In this document: positions 6,008 to 10,644 of the stretch, in pieces
How the letters are laid out: every line of letters begins with the position of its first letter
How positions within the stretch are numbered: the first letter of the stretch is position 1
Source: SG8-32-3 sp964514055
GTDB lineage: Archaea > Thermoproteota > Bathyarchaeia > Bathyarchaeales > Bathycorpusculaceae
Assembly: GCA_964514055.1 (NCBI GenBank)
Contig: CAZEPB010000038.1
Coordinates: forward strand, 1 to 11,770
Reading direction: 5' to 3'
Length of the DNA stretch: 11,770 bases
Program-made: the position numbers and the translations under genes
Notes under the pieces: model-generated
Databases searched by the model: none
What the model was told of the DNA's origin: nothing
What the model saw: the letters and a program-made list of their open reading frames with translations, nothing else

Positions 6008-6475
6008 TTAAGTTTCAACAGGCTCTTCCTTTCCCATGCTCTTTTTGAAGCCTTCGACGTCTATGTCTTCTATGGCAAGCCACCATGCTCTAAATTTGCC
6101 TTCTTTGTTTTCAGGGTGAAACGTTAGTACTAGCCAGCTATTCCTTTCTAGAACATTCTTTAACCGCATAATCCGTTTGCCTATAGTGTGCCTTCCGATC
6201 CTCTTGGGGCTTTCAAGCCCTAGTGCCGCGGCTATTTCGGAGGTTGCGCCTGCCTTGTTGTCTATCAGGTAATTTAGGATTTGTCGGTCTAAGTCGTCTT
6301 TACAATACTGAAAAGGGTTTATTCTCGGCTTTGAGATGTCTAGGAACTTTCGAATTTCCTCAATTAACGGCGCCGCGTGGTCCCATTTTTTTTCCAGCGC
6401 TTCTATGCGCCCCTCAATCGTGCTTGATATTTTTCGCTTTACCATTCTCGAATCCTTCCAGATGTTTCCGCGCAT
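6008..6475 (-). CDS. Winged-helix DNA-binding protein
   Basis: The protein is 155 residues from ATG 6475, or 145 from ATG 6445, which has AAGGA seven bases upstream; I cannot decide between them. A charged helical N-terminus (about 20-50) precedes a winged-helix domain at about 60-135. That domain contains 'DRQILNYLIDNKAGATSEIAAALGL', the usual helix-turn-helix opening, then a recognition helix (RHTIGKRIMRLKNVLE) and a two-stranded wing (SWLVLTFHPE and FRAWWLAIED). The C-terminus is acidic. It is most likely a transcription regulator of the accessory region. No ligand or metal site is evident. A weak TATA-like stretch lies near 6504-6527 on the minus strand; 6476-6608 is otherwise empty. Confidence 0.7.
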   Translation of the reverse strand: MRGNIWKDSRMVKRKISSTIEGRIEALEKKWDHAAPLIEEIRKFLDISKPRINPFQYCKDDLDRQILNYLIDNKAGATSEIAAALGLESPKRIGRHTIGKRIMRLKNVLERNSWLVLTFHPENKEGKFRAWWLAIEDIDVEGFKKSMGKEEPVET

Positions 6476-6608
6476 AGTCTATCATACGTGCGGTTCATTT
6501 CCATATAGTCTCAGAGGCATAAAAGCTTAACGCTCTTCTCGGATATGGTGCGGACAACAAAAGCATGGAAAATAATGCTAATGGGTTACAGCAGCTAGTA
6601 TAGGCTAC

Positions 6609-6806
6609 CTAGTTCGGAATCGCAGACTTCGGGGGCGGCCAGCTCTCGTCTGACGCTAACCACGTCTCAGCACAGGTTCGGCAGAGTCCGTCTTGGGTCC
6701 CATCCGGGTACTGTCTGCAGAGCACTATTACGGCTATATGGGGGGGTCTTTGGTAGCCTGCGCATTGTTCTTCTTCCGGAGGCTCTTGTTTTTCGGTCAT
6801 TTTCAT
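6609..6806 (-). CDS. Small zinc-ribbon-like protein
   Basis: From ATG 6806 the product is 65 residues with four cysteines at 15, 30, 42 and 45, the last two as CRTC; a zinc ribbon or treble-clef-like site is likely. The N-terminus is Glu/Pro-rich and the C-terminus Pro-rich. GGAG in front of ATG 6806 gives a spacing of six, and that GGAG is inside the sequence duplicated by the TnpB2 element. The element therefore landed at the very start of this gene, leaving the ribosome site but replacing everything upstream, and the gene may now lack its native promoter. TTG 6818 and ATG 6800 are other possible starts. Function unknown. Confidence 0.55.
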   Translation of the reverse strand: MKMTEKQEPPEEEQCAGYQRPPHIAVIVLCRQYPDGTQDGLCRTCAETWLASDESWPPPKSAIPN

Positions 6807-6811
6807 ATTTG

Positions 6812-6820
6812 GCTCCAAAT
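6812..6820 (+). repeat. Target duplication, left copy (TnpB2 element)
   Basis: GCTCCAAAT directly abuts the left inverted end and recurs at 8044-8052 just outside the right end. The duplication is eight or nine bases depending on how the tip base (T left, G-equivalent right) is assigned. Confidence 0.75.
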
Positions 6821-6847
6821 GTTCTGTTAACTTATTGTGGGATAGGA

Positions 6848-6855
6848 TTTAAATA
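6848..6855 (+). promoter_or_regulatory. TATA box of tnpB2
   Basis: TTTAAATA is centred 27.5 bases before GTG 6879, predicting a leaderless transcript. It lies just inside the left inverted repeat, so the element brings its own promoter. Confidence 0.6.
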
Positions 6856-6878
6856 ATTGTTTGCGTTAACTTCCTTTT

Positions 6879-8036
6879 GTGTTAGCGATTAAAGCAGTAA
6901 AACAAAATTACGTAGCATCTAAGGAAGTTCTCGGTCTTTTAGAAGAATTCAGGAAAATGGTCAACGACTGCGTAAGAATCGGCTTAGAAGAGAACGTTAC
7001 TTCTATGAGGTCGCTTTCGCTTAAAGCGTACCATCAACTTGAAAGATATAAGGTGCCAACATACTATCGCCTGACAGCCATAAGCAAGGCAGTCGGCATA
7101 ATCCGCAACTACAAAAGAACCCTCAAGAAGCATCCAGACGCAAAAAAACCTTACGCGACTAAACTGATGCTCACCGACTGCTACGGCTTCAAAATAACTG
7201 ATAACGCCTTACGGCTAACCATTCAACCAAAACAGTTCACCTATATTCCATTGAATCATCACACCCTTACGGTCATTTCAGGCTACACTGTGAGAAGCGT
7301 TTCGTTGACCGCTAACACACTGTCAATAGCTTTTTCGAAAGAAACTGCTGAAACGTCTATCATGGGGCTAATTGGACTTGACCGCAACGTAGACAACGTG
7401 ACAACCGCTACTTTAGACGGAAAAACACAAGTCTACAATCTTTCAGGGGCATCTAAAGCTAAAGCCCTGTACCGAGAGGTTAAATCTCATTTTAGACGTA
7501 ACGATGTTCGAGTGGCAAAAAAGATTCAGCGAAAATACGGCGCAAAACAACGAGATAAAGTTCAATCTATTCTCCATAACGTCAGCAAACAAATCGTTAT
7601 GAATGCGAAAGAGTCAAAACAAGCTATTGTCATGGAAAACCTCAAAGGCATCAGAAAACTCTACCGCAGAGGCAACGGGCAAGGAAAAGAGTATCGGAGT
7701 CGCCTTAACGGTTGGAGTTTCTACGAGTTGCAACGTCAAATAGAGTATAAAGCCCGTTGGGAGGGCATTCCCGTTTTCTATGTTCGAGCGCGTGGCACGA
7801 GCGCGAAATGTGCGATGTGTGGCTCAGCTATAGCCGAATGCACAGAGCGCAAAGTGTACTGTCCACGATGCAACCGCATAGTGGATAGGGATGAGAACGC
7901 GGCTTTGAACATTGTCAGGCAGGGCTTGAGGTTCAAGCCAGGTGGGTTCACAAGTGAAGCGATGGTGACGGAATCTTCGCAAGAGGTAATCCGTAAAGTC
8001 GATGTGAACCAGTTAGCTCATCCCACGATAAGTTAA
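6879..8036 (+). CDS. tnpB: TnpB2, RNA-guided nuclease carried by an IS6-like element
   Basis: The protein is 385 residues from GTG 6879, placed by the TATA box 27.5 bases upstream. The RuvC residues are canonical: D168 in GLDRNVDN, E253 in VMENLKGIR, and D338 in DRDENAALNI. The zinc finger uses C311, C314, C328 and C331. The N-terminal 160 residues form the usual helical/beta recognition region. The protein differs strongly from TnpB1 and TnpB3, so it is not a recent copy of either. Its last five codons (HPTIS) and the TAA lie inside the right terminal repeat, with the stop embedded in GTTAAC. It is expected to be an active RNA-guided nuclease, but where its omega RNA would end is unclear because there is no IS605 right-end hairpin. 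Confidence 0.88.
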   Translation: MLAIKAVKQNYVASKEVLGLLEEFRKMVNDCVRIGLEENVTSMRSLSLKAYHQLERYKVPTYYRLTAISKAVGIIRNYKRTLKKHPDAKKPYATKLMLTDCYGFKITDNALRLTIQPKQFTYIPLNHHTLTVISGYTVRSVSLTANTLSIAFSKETAETSIMGLIGLDRNVDNVTTATLDGKTQVYNLSGASKAKALYREVKSHFRRNDVRVAKKIQRKYGAKQRDKVQSILHNVSKQIVMNAKESKQAIVMENLKGIRKLYRRGNGQGKEYRSRLNGWSFYELQRQIEYKARWEGIPVFYVRARGTSAKCAMCGSAIAECTERKVYCPRCNRIVDRDENAALNIVRQGLRFKPGGFTSEAMVTESSQEVIRKVDVNQLAHPTIS

Positions 8037-8043
8037 CAGAACC

Positions 8044-8052
8044 GCTCCAAAT
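8044..8052 (+). repeat. Target duplication, right copy (TnpB2 element)
   Basis: GCTCCAAAT lies immediately after the right inverted end and is identical to 6812-6820. Confidence 0.75.
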
Positions 8053-8090
8053 AATAAAAAAGAGGGCTTAAGTGAATTTGCTGCTATGGT

Positions 8091-8219
8091 TTACTCTTCG
8101 TCTTCGCCTATTTCCTCGTCTTCATCTTCGCTTTCTTCAGGCTCTTCAAACATGAGTGTGCGCCTCGAAGCCTCTTCGAGTGTTTGAGCATAAAAGGTTT
8201 TCTGTGCCCTCCACGAGCT
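8091..8219 (-). pseudogene. C-terminal fragment of a protein with an acidic tail
   Basis: A coding-like frame of 42 residues runs from just after an in-frame TGA (8220-8222) to a TAA at 8091-8093. It reads SSWRAQKTFYAQTLEEASRR, then a very acidic tail of Glu and Asp (EESEDEDEEIGEDEE). No start with a ribosome site exists, and the upstream DNA is the structured-RNA remnant at 8223-8440, so the 5' part of the gene seems to have been lost or displaced by that insertion. The poly-acidic tail itself is not diagnostic. Family unknown. An internal ATG would give only the acidic tail and is unlikely to be used. Confidence 0.45.
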
Positions 8220-8222
8220 TCA

Positions 8223-8440
8223 GAACACCTTGCTCTCATGCCTTGCACATGGAACCACGAGGTTCTTCCTTGTAGCCCATCCTTTCGGATACTACACTCC
8301 CCGTATGCGTACCTTACACCAAAGCGGAGAACCACGCACCTAGAGGCATCATCCTCTCAGGAGCGACCCTACTGGCTCTCTACAATGCTAGATTCTCAGT
8401 GTCGTGCCTGTTCTCACAAGCATCCTACTCGTGAAGGACA
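8223..8440 (-). ncRNA. Structured noncoding remnant, candidate omega RNA / IS605 right end
   Basis: Read on the minus strand, the stretch has no open frame but has strong RNA-like folds. One is a stem with a GAAA tetraloop (ATCC-GAAA-GGAT, closed by GTAG/CTAC, 8272-8295); another is a terminal hairpin GAACC-TCGT-GGTTC (8252-8265). This order, a structured region then a short 3' hairpin, is what the 3' ends of TnpB elements produce. A TATA-like TTTTAATTATA lies near 8458-8469, about 25 bases before the putative 5' end, so it could be transcribed alone. It might instead be a dead transposon fragment or an unrelated RNA. The boundaries are approximate. Confidence 0.4.
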
Positions 8441-8481
8441 AGTCATTATGTATGTAGTATAATTAAAAGCTTTTGTGCACA

Positions 8482-8494
8482 TAAAAAAAGGGGA
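8482..8494 (-). terminator. T-rich terminator after the 35-residue gene
   Basis: On the minus strand CCCC is followed by a run of seven T, a few bases after the TAA at 8495-8497. Poly-T tracts are the usual archaeal termination signal. Confidence 0.5.
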
Positions 8495-8602
8495 TTAGGA
8501 AACTTTGGCGCTTAGGGATATTGACATCTCTTTCTTTTTCCTGAATAGCCTTTTCACTAGATGAACGAGCCTGTTCCAAAAATGTTTAAGTTGCTGAAAC
8601 AT
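8495..8602 (-). CDS. 35-residue basic amphipathic protein
   Basis: The start is ATG 8602, six bases after GGTGA at 8609-8613, inside the last codons of the upstream beta-sandwich gene; the two frames overlap by 17 bases. The product begins with a helix whose faces alternate aromatic/leucine and basic residues (FQQLKHFWNRLVHLVKRLF), then a basic cluster (RKKKE) and a short tail. Peptides like this bind membranes or nucleic acid, or act as small toxins; nothing here chooses among them. The precise ribosome site, the overlap and the terminator just after the stop argue that it is real despite its size. Confidence 0.55.
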   Translation of the reverse strand: MFQQLKHFWNRLVHLVKRLFRKKKEMSISLSAKVS

Positions 8603-8888
8603 TAAGTGTCACCGTCATGTCCTTTAAGGCTGAGGCTGCCACAGTAAAATTTTGGGTTGGGCTGTCGGCTGGGTTATATCCTTCACGTTCAAAATGGGCT
8701 ACAGCAGTGTAGTCTCCAACGCCTCCATAATCTTTTTCAACACTGAAAGTGCCGTCCGCCGCCGTTGCGACGCTAATCGTATCTTGTGAAGCGTCTGGCT
8801 CTGTGACTGTTATCATTCCAACTGTGCTTGGTAGACCTTGACCGGTTTCTTTGTCTTGAACTGCTCCATTAAAGGTTACTTTCGCCAC
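8586..8888 (-). CDS. Second carboxypeptidase-regulatory-like beta-sandwich protein
   Basis: This 100-residue protein starts at GTG 8888 with GGTGA four bases upstream. It shows the same domain type as the gene at 88-333: an opening strand (VTFNGAVQDKETGQGLP), a TVGMITVTEP strand, the 'TAADGTFSVE' turn, and a closing T-NF-V strand ending VTLNV. It has no signal peptide or membrane segment and, like its counterpart, begins MAK. Such domains decorate viral particles, tails and surface proteins, and also occur in soluble archaeal proteins. It is followed by the coupled 35-residue gene. The fold is well supported; the role is not known. Confidence 0.75.
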   Translation of the reverse strand: MAKVTFNGAVQDKETGQGLPSTVGMITVTEPDASQDTISVATAADGTFSVEKDYGGVGDYTAVAHFEREGYNPADSPTQNFTVAASALKDMTVTLNVSAT

Positions 8889-8920
8889 TATTTCACCCCC
8901 ATCATCTCACACGTAGTATG

Positions 8921-8933
8921 GTTTAAAAGGTTT
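8921..8933 (-). promoter_or_regulatory. BRE/TATA-like promoter of the 8888 gene
   Basis: On the minus strand AAACCTTTTAAAC is centred about 38 bases before GTG 8888 and about 30 before its GGTGA. The zinc-ribbon element's target duplication starts two bases beyond it, so the insertion stopped just short of this promoter. Confidence 0.4.
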
Positions 8934-8934
8934 T

Positions 8935-8943
8935 TGCCAAAAG
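8935..8943 (+). repeat. Target duplication, left copy (zinc-ribbon element)
   Basis: TGCCAAAAG abuts the left inverted end and recurs at 9214-9222. The final G may belong to the element tip, giving eight bases. Confidence 0.75.
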
Positions 8944-8999
8944 GTTCTGTTAACTCTTTAGGTGGTGGCACGGTTATCTCTTGTTAAACGCAAAAAAAG

Positions 9000-9155
9000 T
9001 TAGATATGTGGATAGTCCTTAACGGTCACTGTTTTGCATTTAGGACACTGCATGAGGTCTGAGTGATGACCCCCTCGTTTAATTAGAAAACCCGTAGGTT
9101 CGAACCACAAAGTATAGAGGTGCTTCATTTCAGAACCACAATCGGGACAGTTCAT
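9000..9155 (-). CDS. 51-residue double-knuckle zinc-ribbon protein
   Basis: The protein begins MNCPDCGSEM, then a central beta-rich segment (KHLYTLWFEPTGFLIKRGGHH) and a second knuckle CPKCK at residues 37-40. C3-x2-C6 and C37-x2-C40 make a textbook zinc ribbon of the size seen in small archaeal zinc-ribbon proteins and in subdomains of transcription factors. ATG 9155 follows a TATA box by about 27 bases, so the message is probably leaderless. The gene occupies most of the 271-bp mobile unit. A DNA- or RNA-binding or protein-adaptor role is likely by family analogy; whether it helps the element move or is a passenger is unknown. Confidence 0.75.
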   Translation of the reverse strand: MNCPDCGSEMKHLYTLWFEPTGFLIKRGGHHSDLMQCPKCKTVTVKDYPHI

Positions 9156-9175
9156 ATGGTTAACCTGTTATGTCT

Positions 9176-9189
9176 GCAATTTATAGTTT
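9176..9189 (-). promoter_or_regulatory. TATA box of the zinc-ribbon gene
   Basis: AAACTATAAATTGC on the minus strand places TATAAAT about 27 bases before ATG 9155. It lies directly inside the right inverted repeat. Confidence 0.55.
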
Positions 9190-9213
9190 ACCACCTGCCA
9201 AGTTAACAGAACC

Positions 9214-9222
9214 TGCCAAAAG
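9214..9222 (+). repeat. Target duplication, right copy (zinc-ribbon element)
   Basis: TGCCAAAAG directly follows the right inverted end and is identical to 8935-8943. From 9223 to 9438 I see no supported gene, only a short palindrome GTCCCATGTGGGAC at 9331-9344. Confidence 0.7.
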
Positions 9223-9438
9223 AAAAAGAGGGGGAATTCATCGCTTCCCCAATGCTCCGCGGGTTTTTGGCGACCCTAAATTTCTTATGCTACTGCTGCT
9301 ATTCCTTGTGCCCGAAATTTATCGTGCTTTGTCCCATGTGGGACAGTCTTAGGTTCTGTAGGCGCCCCCGACCATTCTGGTAATCATGCGCCTCGTTGTT
9401 CAGCTCAGTCCTTGAGTTTGAGCCTACACTCAAAGGGC

Positions 9439-9640
9439 TTGACACTCTCCCTGACTAAAGTCAGGAGATTCTTGCTTCAAATGGCTTCAACACCACTCAT
9501 TGTAGTTCCACCGTAAGAGCAAAGGCTCTGCCAAAAGCCCGCTACTGCTGGTTCCCTCGTTGCCTGTGTTACGGACTTCGGGGAACCTATTCACAGCTAC
9601 CTTTCCAATATCAGCGAGATTTAATCTATTGATGTTGCGC
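9439..9640 (-). mobile_element. 3' remnant of a TnpB3-related IS605-type element
   Basis: On the minus strand a frame of about fifty codons ends at TGA 9487-9489 with a TnpB-like tail (RFPEVRNTGNEGTSSSGLL, then AEPLLLRWNYNEWC). It is followed by a right-end hairpin and TCAA. The tail resembles that of TnpB3 (SSAGVVLAQPELLAE), and the last 35 bases of the two elements agree at 30 positions. A long stem GGTTCCC/GGGAACC (9550-9556 with 9581-9587) suits an omega RNA scaffold. The left part, the catalytic domain and the left end are missing. The upstream boundary near 9640 is approximate. Confidence 0.6.
9447..9467 (-). repeat. Right-end hairpin of the IS605 remnant
   Basis: On the minus strand CTCC-TGACT-TT-AGTCA-(G)-GGAG, followed by AGTGTCAA. 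It pairs with one bulged base, exactly like the hairpins of the TnpB3 element. Confidence 0.7.
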
Positions 9641-9641
9641 C

Positions 9642-9896
9642 TCAAACTTTTCTATCGCCCTCTCCTGTTTTCTTCAGGTGCTCGTGATAGGCGACGTCTA
9701 TTTCTTCCGCTAGGTCGCCGCGATAGTTAAACTTGACTTTTCCTTCGGGAGCTTGGTCGAGGATTAAGCCAGTGTATTCGCTTATGACGTTTAAGAAGTG
9801 CTCTTCGCCTTTTTCTGTTTTTTCCTTAATTAAGCATATTTCAACGTAGCCGTCTGAGAATGTAATTTCGATTACGCCTATATACCTGTTTTTCAG
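9642..9896 (-). CDS. 84-residue hypothetical protein with probable CTG start
   Basis: The product is soluble and mixed alpha/beta: KNRYIGVIEITFSDGYVEI, CLIKEKTEKGEEHFLNVISE, then NYRGDLAEEIDVAYHEHLKK. No ATG, GTG or TTG precedes this coding-like stretch, because an in-frame TGA lies at 9905-9903. CTG 9896 overlaps the TGA of the upstream gene (CTGA, the equivalent of the usual ATGA coupling), and GGTGA at 9903-9907 is exactly six bases upstream. It is the last gene of the 10602-9642 run; an IS605 remnant lies straight after its stop. No family is recognised. Confidence 0.65.
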   Translation of the reverse strand: MKNRYIGVIEITFSDGYVEICLIKEKTEKGEEHFLNVISEYTGLILDQAPEGKVKFNYRGDLAEEIDVAYHEHLKKTGEGDRKV

Positions 9897-10078
9897 TAAT
9901 AGTCACCTGATCCGTAGTCTGCGCGACGGTGAACGCTCTGCCAGTATTCTTCATGGGGTTTATCGCCGAAAAAGGCTATATGTGTCTCCAGGTCGGCTTT
10001 GGTTAGGAATTTGCAGGGACAATGAGTGCACTGGAAAAACTCGGCATCGATGTTATTTGTCGCATTCGCGTTATTCAT
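9893..10078 (-). CDS. Small C2H2-type zinc-finger protein
   Basis: This 61-residue protein has C17-x2-C20 followed by FLTKADLETH (H33) and H42, with a further H50. It is a classical zinc-finger layout, with the Phe and Leu positions of the C2H2 core present but a long final spacing. The N-terminus is Asn/Ala-rich. ATG 10078 overlaps the upstream stop by eight bases, with AGGAG just before it. C2H2 fingers of this size are frequent in archaeal viruses and plasmids, where they bind DNA. Its stop overlaps the CTG start of the next gene. Confidence 0.65.
   Translation of the reverse strand: MNNANATNNIDAEFFQCTHCPCKFLTKADLETHIAFFGDKPHEEYWQSVHRRADYGSGDYY
9903..9907 (-). promoter_or_regulatory. Shine-Dalgarno GGTGA deciding a CTG start
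   Basis: GGTGA is separated by six bases from CTG 9896, the same spacing as at 88, 1072, 8602 and 10436. The TGA within it is in frame with the downstream gene and blocks any earlier start. Confidence 0.6.
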
Positions 10079-10268
10079 GGTTTTGCTCCTTTTGGTTCTT
10101 TTCGCCGTAGTTGCAGACCACGTACATTTTCCAGCCGCGATAGCTTAAGCCGTTGAAGAATTCGCAGGGATTGCCTTTTCCGTCTATGTTAGCGCAGTTA
10201 TTCCGCACAGTTACCTTCTCGTTGGTTTTGGGGCAAATTACCTCGACGTCTGCATAGATCAGCGGCAT
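10071..10268 (-). CDS. Small four-cysteine protein
   Basis: This 65-residue protein has single cysteines at 12, 25, 35 and 52 (VICPKTNEKV, NNCANIDG, NPCEFF, VVCNYG). The spacing suits one zinc site in a small beta-rich fold, as in modification-type zinc domains. The N-terminus is strand-forming (LIYADVEVICP) and the tail is charged. ATG 10268 lies three bases after the upstream stop, and the 3' end overlaps the C2H2 gene. Function unknown; metal binding is inferred from cysteine spacing only. Confidence 0.55.
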   Translation of the reverse strand: MPLIYADVEVICPKTNEKVTVRNNCANIDGKGNPCEFFNGLSYRGWKMYVVCNYGEKNQKEQNHE

Positions 10269-10271
10269 GTC

Positions 10272-10436
10272 TTATCCAGACGCTCCTTCTTTTGGTTGCT
10301 TGATTTCCTCGACTCCTGTTACACCATCAGCCTTAAGCCAATAACGTACCTCGCGCTTGATCTTTTTCGGAGTTAACTTGGTTGGATCATAGGTGACTTT
10401 CAATAACAAAGTTTCTCTATGTTTTTTATCGCTTAT
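10272..10436 (-). CDS. 54-residue hypothetical protein, possible ATA start
   Basis: The frame reads like a complete small protein: SDKKHRETLLLKVTYDPTK, LTPKKIKREVRYWLKADGV, then TGVEEIKQPKE. An in-frame TGA (10443-10445) is part of GGTGA at 10443-10447, and six bases later comes ATA 10436, at the position where other genes here carry ATG, TTG or CTG. The first usual starts are TTG at 10409 and 10403, which have no ribosome site and would cut off SDKKHRET. Either ATA initiates, or one of those TTGs is used, or the base is an error. The fold looks like a small alpha/beta protein (beta, helix, beta). Confidence 0.5.
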   Translation of the reverse strand: MSDKKHRETLLLKVTYDPTKLTPKKIKREVRYWLKADGVTGVEEIKQPKEGASG

Positions 10437-10461
10437 TTCTGTTCACCACCTATTTACCTAG

Positions 10462-10602
10462 TCATATATTTTCCTCACTGTTCTCTCTTGGCCGCATGAT
10501 CGCCTTAAAGCAGTCTCGACAGAAATCTTCAGGTTTCCCCTTTCGATCCAACGTGTACCAATTACAAGAAAAGTCAGCAAGAAAGCTCCTGACTTCAGTC
10601 AT
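10462..10602 (-). pseudogene. Zinc-finger gene truncated at its 5' end by the TnpB3 element
   Basis: An ATG-started frame of 46 residues contains NWYTLDRKGKPEDFCRDCFK, with a C28-x2-C31 knuckle. Its first 12 codons lie inside the left end of the TnpB3 element, and its ATG is in the left-end hairpin. The junction falls at codon 13, where the Cys codon TGT takes its T from the element and GT from the TTAC target. The original gene therefore most likely continued on the far side of the element, beyond the window edge, and the present N-terminus is an accident. It leads the run of small genes down to 9642, so the insertion may also have replaced that run's promoter. Confidence 0.5.
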
Positions 10603-10607
10603 GGAGA
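10587..10607 (+). repeat. Left-end hairpin of the TnpB3 element
   Basis: CTCC-TGACT-TC-AGTCA-(T)-GGAG: a nine-pair stem with one bulged T and a two-base loop, matching the right-end hairpin in shape. Confidence 0.7.
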
Positions 10608-10644
10608 TGAATTGCGTCAAAACAGTTAAATAGTTTGTGGTTGT

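Larger units (their letters stand above)
6820..8043 (+). mobile_element. IS6-like non-autonomous element carrying tnpB2
   Basis: The ends at 6820-6843 and 8020-8043 are inverted and agree at 22 of 24 positions (GTTCTGTTAACTTAT, one difference, GTGGGAT). The flanks are the direct repeat GCTCCAAAT. Terminal inverted repeats plus an 8-9 bp target duplication indicate a DDE-type transposase, and the GGTTCTGTT tip recalls the IS6 family (IS26/IS257 relatives), recalled from general knowledge. The only gene inside is tnpB2, which nearly fills the 1.2 kb, so movement would need a transposase supplied in trans. IS605 hairpins are not seen at the ends. Confidence 0.75.
8943..9213 (+). mobile_element. 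271-bp IS6-like mini-element carrying a zinc-ribbon gene
   Basis: The left end (8943-8966) and right end (9190-9213) are inverted and agree at 20 of 24 positions: GGTTCTGTTAACT, four differing bases, AGGTGGT. TGCCAAAA(G) is directly repeated outside both ends. This is the same architecture as the TnpB2 element, with another cargo. The unit is MITE-sized but contains a promoter and a complete 51-residue gene on the minus strand. It has no transposase. Confidence 0.75.

Noticed and set aside
8108..8335. A 75-residue minus-strand frame over the structured segment
   Set aside because: Basic, low-complexity translation that crosses the RNA-like remnant and the other-frame acidic gene; no ribosome site.
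9352..9366. GGTTCTGTAGGCGCC, another partial tip match
   Set aside because: Match limited to eight bases and no inverted partner or flanking duplication.
9223..9438. A minus-strand frame reading VGSNSRTELNNEAHDYQNGR and onward to a stop near the palindrome
   Set aside because: It could be a tail of another decayed tnpB or a host gene cut by the IS605 remnant, but no start or recognisable motif is present.
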